A stretch of 64,000 nucleotides of DNA from an uncultured Christensenella sp. (GTDB lineage Bacteria > Bacillota > Clostridia > Christensenellales > Borkfalkiaceae), in contig CAJTUK010000004.1 in NCBI GenBank assembly GCA_910579525.1, positions 196,531 through 260,530 of the forward strand. The letters run 5' to 3'. Positions 24,421-32,800 of the stretch are shown one piece after another. Position numbers and translations under genes: made by a program. The notes under the pieces are model-generated. The model made no database searches. It was not told the origin of the DNA and saw only the letters and a list, made by a program, of their open reading frames with translations. Each line of letters starts with the position of its first letter. Position 1 is the stretch's first letter.

Positions 24421-24635
24421 AAAAATTATATACCTTGTACAGTGAAATCATTGTGGAAAATAACTGCATAGTAGTACCTACCATTAAACGCGCTACCACA
24501 ATCACGCGCAATGCAAGAAGCGTCCGGTAGACCACATCAAAATATTCATTTATCCTTACGGAAAGGTCATAAGCCCCTTTTGTACTCGTACTGATTTCGT
24601 TCCTCAATTGGAATTACTGTGTCTGACATTATCGT

Positions 24636-24760
24636 ACAAAATCCGAAAGCGACGCCGTTACTGTTGTTGGCATTGTTGTTATTGCTGTTACCGTTGTTGT
24701 TGACATAGCAGAAGTTGTTGCTATTATTGTAATACGGAGAGCGAAGCCACCAGTTGCACG
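24636..24760 (-). repeat. DGR template repeat (TR)
   Basis: 125 bp between avd and RT, ungapped match to the variable repeat at 25653-25777. On the minus strand it is rich in AAC and AAT codons. All 27 differences from VR are adenines in the TR sense strand. It is an RNA template, not a gene, although its frame is open and would encode an Asn-rich peptide. Confidence 0.97.
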
Positions 24761-24807
24761 CCACGACAAATGTTTAACGGCTCATAACCTGTGTATAAAA
24801 AATCGCC

Positions 24808-25227
24808 TTACGATTCCTGAGTGGTTTCTTTAAGGCGTTCTTTATCTTTTTTCTTGACGGCGGAAATTAGTTTGGCTTCCGCTTCTATCAAGTCCATCCA
24901 CGCACACCACGTGTTCGACTTAACTTCTTCACCAAACATTTCTTTCGCAACGTCAAGTTGGGAAATTAAGCACTGCAAATCGCAGTTTGCCCTCGTGAGA
25001 TAATCTCTGCGCATCTGCACCTCTAACTCACCAGAAGGGAAAACGCTATTTGCTGCCTTGACATTATTGTACACCGATTGCGATAACCGCACGATTTCGG
25101 TCGTAATGAAAAAAGTATATCGTTTTGGAAATTTGACACAATTTCTTAAGGTGAAAATCTCTAACTGTCTTGCAGTCTCTATGAATTGTAACTGCGATTC
25201 ATGTCTATCATGCTTATGTACTGACAT
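24808..25227 (-). CDS. avd: DGR accessory protein Avd-like (four-helix bundle)
   Basis: 139 residues, mostly helical and basic (LQFIETARQLEIFTLRNCVKFPKRYTFFIT, TRANCDLQCLISQLDVAKEMFG). Its size, the helical bundle pattern and the position between the target gene and the TR match Avd proteins, which form pentamers that bind the RT and TR RNA and are needed for mutagenic retrohoming. It lacks known enzymatic motifs. Identity is strong by context and moderate by sequence alone. Confidence 0.8.
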   Translation of the reverse strand: MSVHKHDRHESQLQFIETARQLEIFTLRNCVKFPKRYTFFITTEIVRLSQSVYNNVKAANSVFPSGELEVQMRRDYLTRANCDLQCLISQLDVAKEMFGEEVKSNTWCAWMDLIEAEAKLISAVKKKDKERLKETTQES

Positions 25228-25260
25228 CTTTAACTCCTTATTGTGTCTTTATTTTTTTGT

Positions 25261-25578
25261 TTATTCTTCGTCTTCCCGTTCTTCGTGTTCGGGTTGAACG
25301 TATTTGATTGCCTCAAAATACTCTTCGTCTTTAACGTCTATATCTCCTATCAGAACAGACGGGCTCGCGCCAAGACCAAGATATCTATCGATGTTATCCT
25401 GAGGGTTCTTCATATACCAGCCGACGTTCTCACCTGCAAATTTATATATCAAGTGATAGTTGCCGCAGATATGTAGTTCGTTGTTGGCTATATATCCCTG
25501 CCCGTTGGATGCTACAAAGATTAGCTTTTCCGCCTCGCTATGCGCATCGGGCGTAGGTTTGAAGTAGAATTGATCCAT
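25261..25578 (-). CDS. small protein between DGR target and avd, unknown function
   Basis: 105 residues starting MDQFYFKPTPDAHSEAEKLIF, with an acidic C-terminus (PEHEEREDEE). AGGAGGACAAGT precedes the ATG at 25578. It is co-directional with the DGR and sits between the target and avd, where several DGRs encode an extra small gene, perhaps an assembly factor for the variable protein. I do not recognise the family. Confidence 0.6.
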   Translation of the reverse strand: MDQFYFKPTPDAHSEAEKLIFVASNGQGYIANNELHICGNYHLIYKFAGENVGWYMKNPQDNIDRYLGLGASPSVLIGDIDVKDEEYFEAIKYVQPEHEEREDEE

Positions 25579-25605
25579 ACTTGTCCTCCTTGTTAGTTTT
25601 TAATT

Positions 25606-25624
25606 CCGCCACATAACGTGGCGG
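25606..25624. promoter_or_regulatory. stem-loop downstream of VR (candidate DGR target-recognition hairpin or terminator)
   Basis: A perfect 7-bp stem (CCGCCAC/GTGGCGG) with a 5-nt loop, 23 bp past the stop codon of the target gene. Some DGRs need a hairpin just downstream of the variable repeat for efficient homing. On the plus strand a T-run follows, so a terminator is an alternative. Confidence 0.6.
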
Positions 25625-25646
25625 ATTTTTTTGTTTCGATATGAGA

Positions 25647-26657
25647 TTAAACACAAAAGCCGAAAGCGACGCCGCCACTGCCGCTGGCACCGATGCCATT
25701 GCTGTAACCGAGGGTGGCGACATAGCAGAAGTAGCCGCTACTACCGGAACACGGAGAGCGAAGCCACCAGGCGCACGATGTTGTCGCACTGTCCCCTTGT
25801 GCCTTTGCGTTATTAAAGTTATAATAAACGTTACTTGATGTAGTCTTCTCTTGTCCAAATCTGTTGTCGTACTTGTTTGCTACTGCGGTATCGGAAGTAT
25901 AGAAACAACCCGTACCTTCAAGCACTGAAAACGCCCCCGTTCCTGTTTTTGGGTTAGGTATGGGAGCATTCTTGAAGTACTCATACTGCTCGCCTTCATT
26001 AGGGAACGACATCTGAGAAGTTTTCGAGTACATATTGTTACCCATAACTTCGCGCTGCGAGAATAAGAATAATTTATCGGAAGTTGTATCAAGTGCGCCA
26101 CCCCGATCATATCTCGCCGTAACTTTATCGACTGGTTTTATCACTGCCTTAACTTCGTCGGGAAGAAGCCCATAAAGAGTTTGCATTGTTGAAGTTCTCA
26201 TCGTGCTTTCAGACCATCCGCCAGCGTTTGTACTGGTTGGGTTCATCACGTAGTTCGTTGATAAACAGTTTTTCATTCCAAGCGTCACGCCCGCTTTACC
26301 ACCGCCCGTAAGATTATCGTGGTTAAACCCAAGGATAACCATCGTAATTTTCTCGCCAGTAGATAAAATGATTTCTTTCTCGTCACCAACACTCCACACT
26401 ACCGAGGCAAGCCCCGCTTCTGAAAGTGTTTTAATTGTGCTCCACGACGCGCCAGCAAAAGAGCTGTCCTTAGACAAGCCGACAAGCGCATTGAGCTTAC
26501 CATCCATCGTACCGAGCTTATCCATTACGGCTTCGTACTCTGTCTTTGCAGCATAATGTTGTTGTATATCGTTTCCAGCCGCATCGTAAGTTGCAGCCAA
26601 CGGAATATCTACCATTGTCCCGCTTGCGGTTTTACCTTGTAATTTATATCCCGCCAT
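25647..26657 (-). CDS. DGR-diversified tail protein with C-terminal lectin-like (DUF6273-type) domain
   Basis: 336 residues. The N-terminus (about 1-80) is a tail-fibre-like attachment region. The C-terminal 230 residues form a ligand-binding domain in which SCAWWLRSPCSGSSGYFCYV (near 295) and the end GGVAFGFCV match the WWLRSP domain used as a C-type-lectin-like scaffold in many DGRs. The variable repeat covers residues about 294-335, putting diversified positions in the binding face. It is probably the receptor-binding tip of the tail, letting the phage shift host surface targets. Confidence 0.88.
   Translation of the reverse strand: MAGYKLQGKTASGTMVDIPLAATYDAAGNDIQQHYAAKTEYEAVMDKLGTMDGKLNALVGLSKDSSFAGASWSTIKTLSEAGLASVVWSVGDEKEIILSTGEKITMVILGFNHDNLTGGGKAGVTLGMKNCLSTNYVMNPTSTNAGGWSESTMRTSTMQTLYGLLPDEVKAVIKPVDKVTARYDRGGALDTTSDKLFLFSQREVMGNNMYSKTSQMSFPNEGEQYEYFKNAPIPNPKTGTGAFSVLEGTGCFYTSDTAVANKYDNRFGQEKTTSSNVYYNFNNAKAQGDSATTSCAWWLRSPCSGSSGYFCYVATLGYSNGIGASGSGGVAFGFCV
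25653..25777 (-). repeat. DGR variable repeat (VR)
   Basis: 125 bp at the 3' end of the target gene, 98 of 125 identical to TR with no gaps. Differences are confined to TR adenines. The invariant GC-rich 3' end (GGCGTCGCTTTCGG in sense) is the likely initiation of mutagenic homing site, just before the stop at 25647-25649. Confidence 0.97.
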
Positions 26658-26669
26658 ATATTTACCCCC

Positions 26670-27500
26670 TTAAAGTAATTTGAAAAATAGCCCACCGATA
26701 GCTAAATCCTGACTCGGCGTTGTTTGTCCTGCGGCTCCTATCTCAATCGCCCTCGAGCCGGCAGTAACCCTCCCTTTTTCGTCCACTTCGACAGCAGTAT
26801 AAACACCCGCCGCCACACCAGTTTTACTCAACTCAACGGGGATAGTGCTATCTTTTGCGCCATCGAAAGTGGTCTCTCCTATAACATCACCGCTGACACT
26901 TATTTTTCTTGCGGTAGAAAGCTTGTCTGCGGTTTCTGCCGTTTTGATTGATGCTGCCGCAATAAGCTCTTGAACCCTCGCCTCAGTAATAAATCCAGAA
27001 ATCTGTGTGCTAACCCATTCTTCTTTTGCGTACCCCGTTAGGTCGAGTTTTTGTGTTCCAAGAATTTCCCACGAGTCGCTGACATAGATATATTCGGTGT
27101 AAAGATTGTCGCTGTCGCTGCCTGTATTAACCAAGTAGATTGTCGTATAACTGATATCCACGGTAGGAAGTTCCGCTACAACACTGATCGAGAATTTTGG
27201 AATCGCACTTACCTTGTTTTCAAGGTCTGTAACTTTATCGTCGATTGCGGATTTTGTATAGTAGTTGAGCAGGTCTTCAACCGCCTTTGTAATAAACTGG
27301 CTTACGTCAGGAATTTCGGAAGAAGAAGCCTTGTCATCCACGTCGCTCTTTAATGCTTTGAGCGCGGCAGCTAAGTCATCCCCCTCGACCCCTTCCACAT
27401 CAACTACGACATTCTCAGCATTCGTTTCAGGGTGAAGTAAGAGAAACTCGTCTTCACCAAGTTTTTGTATAATCTGATAGTCTTTTTTGGTTGTTGCCAT
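26670..27500 (-). CDS. tail fibre / baseplate appendage protein
   Basis: 276 residues with the start MATTKKDYQIIQKLGEDEFLLLHPETNAENV. Short repeats of helical and beta segments follow, with SGDVIGETTFDGAKDSTIPVEL, a motif seen in phage tail fibre shafts, near the C-terminus. It lies 12 bp before the DGR target and after two small virion genes, so it likely connects the baseplate to the variable tip. Function is from position and composition. Confidence 0.65.
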   Translation of the reverse strand: MATTKKDYQIIQKLGEDEFLLLHPETNAENVVVDVEGVEGDDLAAALKALKSDVDDKASSSEIPDVSQFITKAVEDLLNYYTKSAIDDKVTDLENKVSAIPKFSISVVAELPTVDISYTTIYLVNTGSDSDNLYTEYIYVSDSWEILGTQKLDLTGYAKEEWVSTQISGFITEARVQELIAAASIKTAETADKLSTARKISVSGDVIGETTFDGAKDSTIPVELSKTGVAAGVYTAVEVDEKGRVTAGSRAIEIGAAGQTTPSQDLAIGGLFFKLL

Positions 27501-27506
27501 AGTTTG

Positions 27507-27899
27507 TTATTCACCTCTCTTTTTCTCTACAAACCGATATGCGCCGACTTCCATATTCTCGTCGATTTCATCGGTTGTCTTTATAAGTGACAAAGCGTTA
27601 GCAACTGTTTTTGCTGGCACCTTCGCCACTTCTTCATCAGCGCCGACAAGTACAAAATATTTCCCTTCGTCTTCGTCAGCGCCGAGTTCGTGTTCATTAT
27701 AATCATCCACACGAGACGAAAGCAGGCTTAACTCTTTCGCTTTCATATCGCCTATTACTTCCGTTCCGTTGATGGTTGGTAAATTGATTAACCCCCTGTA
27801 ATCACTCGGCAATAGAGAGAACACTTTGCCTATTTGTGTGGGGTTCTTTTGATCCGCGCTAACGATATGCGCGTGAATGGTCTTCTTAATCGCTACCAT
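27507..27899 (-). CDS. tail-associated protein of unknown function
   Basis: 130 residues from ATG 27899, chosen because GGGGAGGAGAAC precedes it; the longer frame is a shadow of the upstream gene. The sequence (IHAHIVSADQKNPTQIGKVFSLLPSDYRGLINLP...) shares style with neighbouring tail fibre subunits, and the C-terminus ends VGAYRFVEKKRGE. It overlaps the previous stop by 14 bp. Probable minor tail or fibre component. Confidence 0.55.
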   Translation of the reverse strand: MVAIKKTIHAHIVSADQKNPTQIGKVFSLLPSDYRGLINLPTINGTEVIGDMKAKELSLLSSRVDDYNEHELGADEDEGKYFVLVGADEEVAKVPAKTVANALSLIKTTDEIDENMEVGAYRFVEKKRGE

Positions 27900-28437
27900 T
27901 GTTCTCCTCCCCGTCATCGGTAGTAGGCGGCGTCGTTTCGTCTCCACCAGAAACATCTGGCTCTTTGTCGTCGCCATCGTTGTCACCTTCGTTATTATCG
28001 TTACCGTAGTCGCCATTACCTTCGTCAGTAGGCGGTTCAATTGGTTCTTCGGTTTCGTTACCTTCGCCATCATCGGGTTTATTGTTGTCTTGTTCTTCGT
28101 CAAGATAATCCTCTACTAATAGAGAGTTTTTCTTCTTGAAGACAGTGAACTCTTCGCCGTGCATTAAAGTAAGCGTAGTGCCACCTTTAAGTTCAAGTGT
28201 CAAGTCATACGTATAGAACCCAGTTGGCAATAGATTTGACATCTTTGAGGTGAACCGCAAACAGAAAGCCTCTTGCTCTTCTGAGTAAGGTAAGTCGCAA
28301 AGTATCTTGGCGGATATAGAAGAAAATATCACGCGCTCAATGTAATCAACTTCCACGTCGTCAACAACAAAATAAACTTCAAGCAAATCGCCTCTGATAA
28401 CTCGAATTGCGTTATCTGTTTCTTTACAACAATTCAT
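27886..28437 (-). CDS. virion protein with acidic low-complexity tail
   Basis: 183 residues. Residues 1-105 form a beta-rich domain (IRVIRGDLLEVYFVVDDVEVDYIERVIFSS). From about 110 to the end it is an acidic Asp/Glu/Asn/Gly/Pro/Thr linker (DDGEGNETEEPIEPPTDEG...). A very similar linker occurs in the head-tail gene at 44251, there followed by an extra domain, so this copy may have lost its C-terminal domain. It lies between the BppU-like and small tail genes. Function unknown. Confidence 0.55.
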   Translation of the reverse strand: MNCCKETDNAIRVIRGDLLEVYFVVDDVEVDYIERVIFSSISAKILCDLPYSEEQEAFCLRFTSKMSNLLPTGFYTYDLTLELKGGTTLTLMHGEEFTVFKKKNSLLVEDYLDEEQDNNKPDDGEGNETEEPIEPPTDEGNGDYGNDNNEGDNDGDDKEPDVSGGDETTPPTTDDGEENNGSD

Positions 28438-28439
28438 AA

Positions 28440-29462
28440 TTACCCCTCCAAAGCGACAAAGTTTAATGCTATAAGATTTGTAGTAACTTCCCCGTCTACT
28501 TTATTTGTCGGGCACGGCAATGCGTCTAATAAGTCTTGCACATTTTGAGCTGCATTGTTCGCATCTTGAGTGGCATCTTCACAGGCTTCCTTGGCGGCTT
28601 GAAAATCTGTTTCTCTCTGTGTTTCGGCGGTAGCCCTCTCTGACTCTGCTGTAGCACGTTGAGTCTCTGCTGTTTGACGAGCGGTCTCATTAGCTTCTCT
28701 CGTGCTTTCAGCATTCGCTCGTCCTGTTTCTGCGGTTGCCCTATTCTGTTCTGCTGTGGCTCTCGCGGTCTCTGCCGCAATACGTCCATCTTCGGCGGTA
28801 GCCCTTCCGCTTTCCGCGGTTCCACGGTTCGTTTCGTTTGTTTTGCGAGTTTCCTCGTTTGTTTGCCGCGTTGTTTCTTGGGTAGCCCTCACATCTTCTG
28901 CGTCTGCGCGCGCCCTTTCGGCGCTAACACGCTTTTTTTCCGCGGCGACACGAGCCGCTTCTGCCTTTACTCTATCGTTCTCAGCGGTTGACAAATTGTT
29001 TTCAAGATCTCCAACCTCTTTAAGCAATGAAAGAAGTTCGTTATAATTCTCTTCGTTCTCCGTAATGACTTTGCCAGATTGAGATTCAGATACGATAACG
29101 TAGAATCTTTGAGACGTAAGGGCGACGGTATTATCCGCGTTCGTGAACAAAATATCGCAAGCTACCCTTCCAGCTCTCGCCGTAAAGCCGCCACTAAATT
29201 GAACGATGACCGTTTTTTTGTCTTCTGAAAATTCACACTTGGACGATGTGAGAACAATACCTGACGGGGTTGTTCCGCTTAACATTGCCTTAGAATAGAT
29301 ACTCAAATCCATATCGCCGTGATCATCATATAGTGTTATCTCGAAATATCTCGAATTGACGTCGCCTTCTTGGACGGGAATTATAATTACTGGGGCGTTA
29401 ACATAATCTACTGCGGGAAGGCGAAAACGTCTTACAGCCTTTCCCAACAAATCGAATTGCAT
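28440..29462 (-). CDS. BppU-like baseplate upper protein with long coiled coil
   Basis: 340 residues. The first 145 residues form the N-terminal domain typical of BppU (RYFEITLYDDHGDMDLSIYSKAMLSGTTPSG... GRVACDILFTNADN). Residues about 150-305 are a continuous coiled coil of short Ala/Thr/Glu/Arg repeats (RATAET-type units), then a short C-terminus (NKVDGEVTTNLIALNFVALEG). BppU attaches receptor-binding proteins to the baseplate. Repeat-unit variation could alter stalk length. Confidence 0.75.
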   Translation of the reverse strand: MQFDLLGKAVRRFRLPAVDYVNAPVIIIPVQEGDVNSRYFEITLYDDHGDMDLSIYSKAMLSGTTPSGIVLTSSKCEFSEDKKTVIVQFSGGFTARAGRVACDILFTNADNTVALTSQRFYVIVSESQSGKVITENEENYNELLSLLKEVGDLENNLSTAENDRVKAEAARVAAEKKRVSAERARADAEDVRATQETTRQTNEETRKTNETNRGTAESGRATAEDGRIAAETARATAEQNRATAETGRANAESTREANETARQTAETQRATAESERATAETQRETDFQAAKEACEDATQDANNAAQNVQDLLDALPCPTNKVDGEVTTNLIALNFVALEG

Positions 29463-29463
29463 A

Positions 29464-29844
29464 TTATCCCTCCTCTATGATTATTTCATCGATAGCGTAC
29501 ATCTCCGACATTGAAAGCTTTAACCCGCTTAACTCCTCTATGTGAAAATGAATGTTCGGACATTCAACGTCCGTTTCTTCGAGAAGCCTTATAGCTTCTC
29601 TGCATTCATCAATACTTTCGGTTTTAATTTTTATATTGCCAACTTTATCTTTGGCAAATTTACCCATCGCATCCTTTTCCCCATAGGTTTCGATAAGCTC
29701 TTTGAGCTTTGTATTATAAAAGGCATCCTCATCTTCGGATGCCTTTATAAACTTCATCATCTTGTACGCAACTTTTGCGTAAACTCTATCGTTGGCGTGC
29801 GCAACTAAAATATTACGTATGCCAATTAGTTTATTAAGCTTCAT
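29464..29844 (-). CDS. small tail-region protein of unknown function
   Basis: 126 residues, charged and helical (KLNKLIGIRNILVAHANDRVYAKVAYKMMKF). Its size, helical nature and position between the Tal-like and baseplate genes match the DUF1617-type proteins of Firmicute siphoviruses, with no known function. It overlaps the Tal-like stop by 11 bp, so translation is coupled. Confidence 0.55.
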   Translation of the reverse strand: MKLNKLIGIRNILVAHANDRVYAKVAYKMMKFIKASEDEDAFYNTKLKELIETYGEKDAMGKFAKDKVGNIKIKTESIDECREAIRLLEETDVECPNIHFHIEELSGLKLSMSEMYAIDEIIIEEG

Positions 29845-32800
29845 TTAATTCTCCTTTTAATTCTTTGAGTTCAGTTTCAAGCGTTGCAACCTTTTGTTTT
29901 AACGCTTGGATTTCGTGTATTGCAAGCGGGATAAACTCTCCGTATCTCAAACCACAAACCTCGACTTCATTCCCCTCGTCATCGATAGACATCCAGCTAC
30001 AGTAAATCGCGAGATCAGATTGACTTATGTTATTTTCTTCCATACTGTCTTTAACGTCTTGCGCAATAAAGCCAATGTGCCTCCTTCCACTCTTGCCGTC
30101 ATTATATTTGAATGTTACAGGTTTGAGCGCATCGAAAAATTCGCTAAAAACCACCGGATTGTCTGACAAATACTCAATCGAATTCTTTATATTTCTGTCA
30201 GAGCCGGTAATAGCTTCACCATCTTGATTATACAAATTCTCTACGCGAATAGTTTCCGCATAAATATTTCTTACGCGCCCATCTTGATATGAGCTTTTTG
30301 CAGAACCGATATTGAGTGTATATAAACCACTCCAGCGGTCATTGATTGTTCCAAGTGAACCACCAACAAAACAGCTGTATGTTGAATTATAAGAGCCAAG
30401 ACCACATAAGCCGCCGCCTCGAATACCAATGTATCTATCGTAAGAGCTTTCGCCCATCGTAAAGTTAAAGTATTTAGCTCCACCTACGAATGCGGCGTCT
30501 GTTACGTTGTCCAGGATCGGGAGTTCAACCTTGTTCATGTTTGTTCCAGCCAACACAGTAACAGAGGTGGTTTTCTTGAACGGCGTGCCAGCATCTGTGT
30601 ATTCAACATCAAAAGTCTTATTACATGGAAGAGGACTACCATCTATATAAACCATGATTGTCGTTCCAGTAAAACCAATTTTTGCCGAATAATTATCGTA
30701 TCCGCTATCGCTAAAATCTAATGTCAAGCCGTCATACGCCAATGCCCCACCTTCGATTGTAATTCCTGCGATATGTGCATCGGCAACATTTATTGAAGAT
30801 ATGTCGGCGCGCTGCATCCTTGTGTTGGTAATGGTAAGAACGCTTGTATTGTTAGCGCTACTTATGTTGAAGGTGTTATCTTTAGTGTATATTAAACTAT
30901 ACTGTGTTGGAGCCGACGATTGTCTATAATATGAAAATTCAACATCAGCAGACACCGTCGTATCCATAGTTAGCGACGTCGCCTTATTTTTTACCCACGC
31001 GCTCACTTCAATACCGCTATCTGTATACCCAACTATTTCCATTCCTTGAAATGTCGTTCCGAATGGAGCGATGCTAAATTCGCCCATAATGACACCTTCA
31101 GTATCGGTAATTCCCAAGTCTTCTAATGAGAAACTACCAATGTATGCAAACATATTCCATACACCTACACCATCGTTGAAGCCAATAGTTCCTCTTGGAA
31201 TCGTTACCTGAATAGTCTTTGTTCCTGTAAACTTAGTTGTTTCGTAACGACTTCCGTCCTTGGTTTCCACAATTAACTCGCCAATATTACCGCCGCGAAC
31301 GTTAATATCACCAGAGGCATCCAGTGCAAAATTTTTCGAGCGAATGAATTGATCTGCGAAATTGATGCACATACCAGCATTCGCATATGCACCGCTTCCG
31401 CCATAGCTGTAATCATCTGTGCGCATATAACCGTTTTCGGTCACAACAAATCTACTTAAGTCTGGTGTGTCCGATATTGACTTGTATTCAATATAAACTC
31501 CGTCTGCAAGGGTTAATTTTGTAGCATATATTTCCCCCACTACATACAGGTTACCATCCGTAGACGCCTCAAAAACGCGCTGCAATGTGAAGTTATCGCT
31601 ATTTTCATCGTATATCTTCTTGTTAATAGCTATTCCGTGGTCGTCGAGCATAATGGTGTTTGCCGCATTTTTTATCTCAAGAGTTTCACCTATAAGCAGT
31701 GTACCTATCAGCACATCAGCAGCGAGACCATAACCAAGATACTCACCGTCTTCCCCGTAGATTTTTCCAAGGGCTAACGAAGCAGATTCCCAGTTATCAT
31801 CTGTGAATAAAATTGTGTTATTGATTATCCTAATCTGTTCTGGAAGGAACGTACCATTGGATGCGTCTACCTCAGCGTCATATTTCCTGCCGAGTATGCC
31901 GGTATCATCTATAATAAAAGCTTGTGCCGCCATATCAGCTTGTGCCGCCCGAAGAGTTCTATCAAGCGGAGCGTTAATCATGCTCGTTAACTTTTCTTTA
32001 TTACGTGAATAGTCAGTTAAATTAGACCAATTAGCCGATACCGTTCTTGTAGCCGACGATGTTTCTTTAAGTAAGTCAGCAAAGGTCATTGATGTGTCGC
32101 CCGGCTTCGATGCGTTAGAGAATGTCATACTGAACGAATCCGACACGTCAAGGTCATATTCGATTGTCATCAACGCAGGACGGAAACATACACCTTCGCA
32201 TTTTTCAATCGTTATAATTCGCCCAAGCACAAGTTCATTAGTAAATTGCCTGAACTCATACATCTTAATAAAGTTAAGCGCGTCCACCGTCATCTCAAAC
32301 TGTGGCTGTGAACATTTTGCCAAATCAACTTTCCCTGCGTTCATAAGTTCTTTCGCAAGATCAATCCTTTCTGGCATTGTTGTCGTGTCATAGGTAGCGA
32401 TATTACCATTGCTATAATCGCCCTCTATCCAATAATTTGAAAGTTCATCATACAGCTCCTGCCCGCGCCGCTTGATAAACTGCTGTATGTTGCATTGTGT
32501 ATTGATATAAGTCATCTCTCCTTCTATGACTTCAATATCGTTTTGAAGGTTGTTGCTAATCGGCGTTAATGTACGGTTGATATGGTTTTCCCATATTGAA
32601 CACCAACCATTATCGCCAACCGTTTCTGCGTATGTTGTATACCTCTCAAAACCTGATACGTAAAAAGCATACACGGAAACTATGCCGTCCGCGCCCGCGA
32701 GAATGCGATAACGCGCGCCGTCGTAGATAAAATACGAATTTGATTGAGAAGCCGATATAGATGTCCCGTCAGGGAAAGTGATAGTGAACGCGCTATTTTG

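Noticed and set aside
24567..24764. Open frame encoding an Asn-rich peptide over the DGR template
   Set aside because: It is the template repeat itself: AAC/AAT codons give the Asn run, and the match to VR explains the open frame. No ribosome site fits.
25538..25858. Extra minus-strand frame over the DGR target's 3' end
   Set aside because: Shadow frame of the target gene with no ribosome site.
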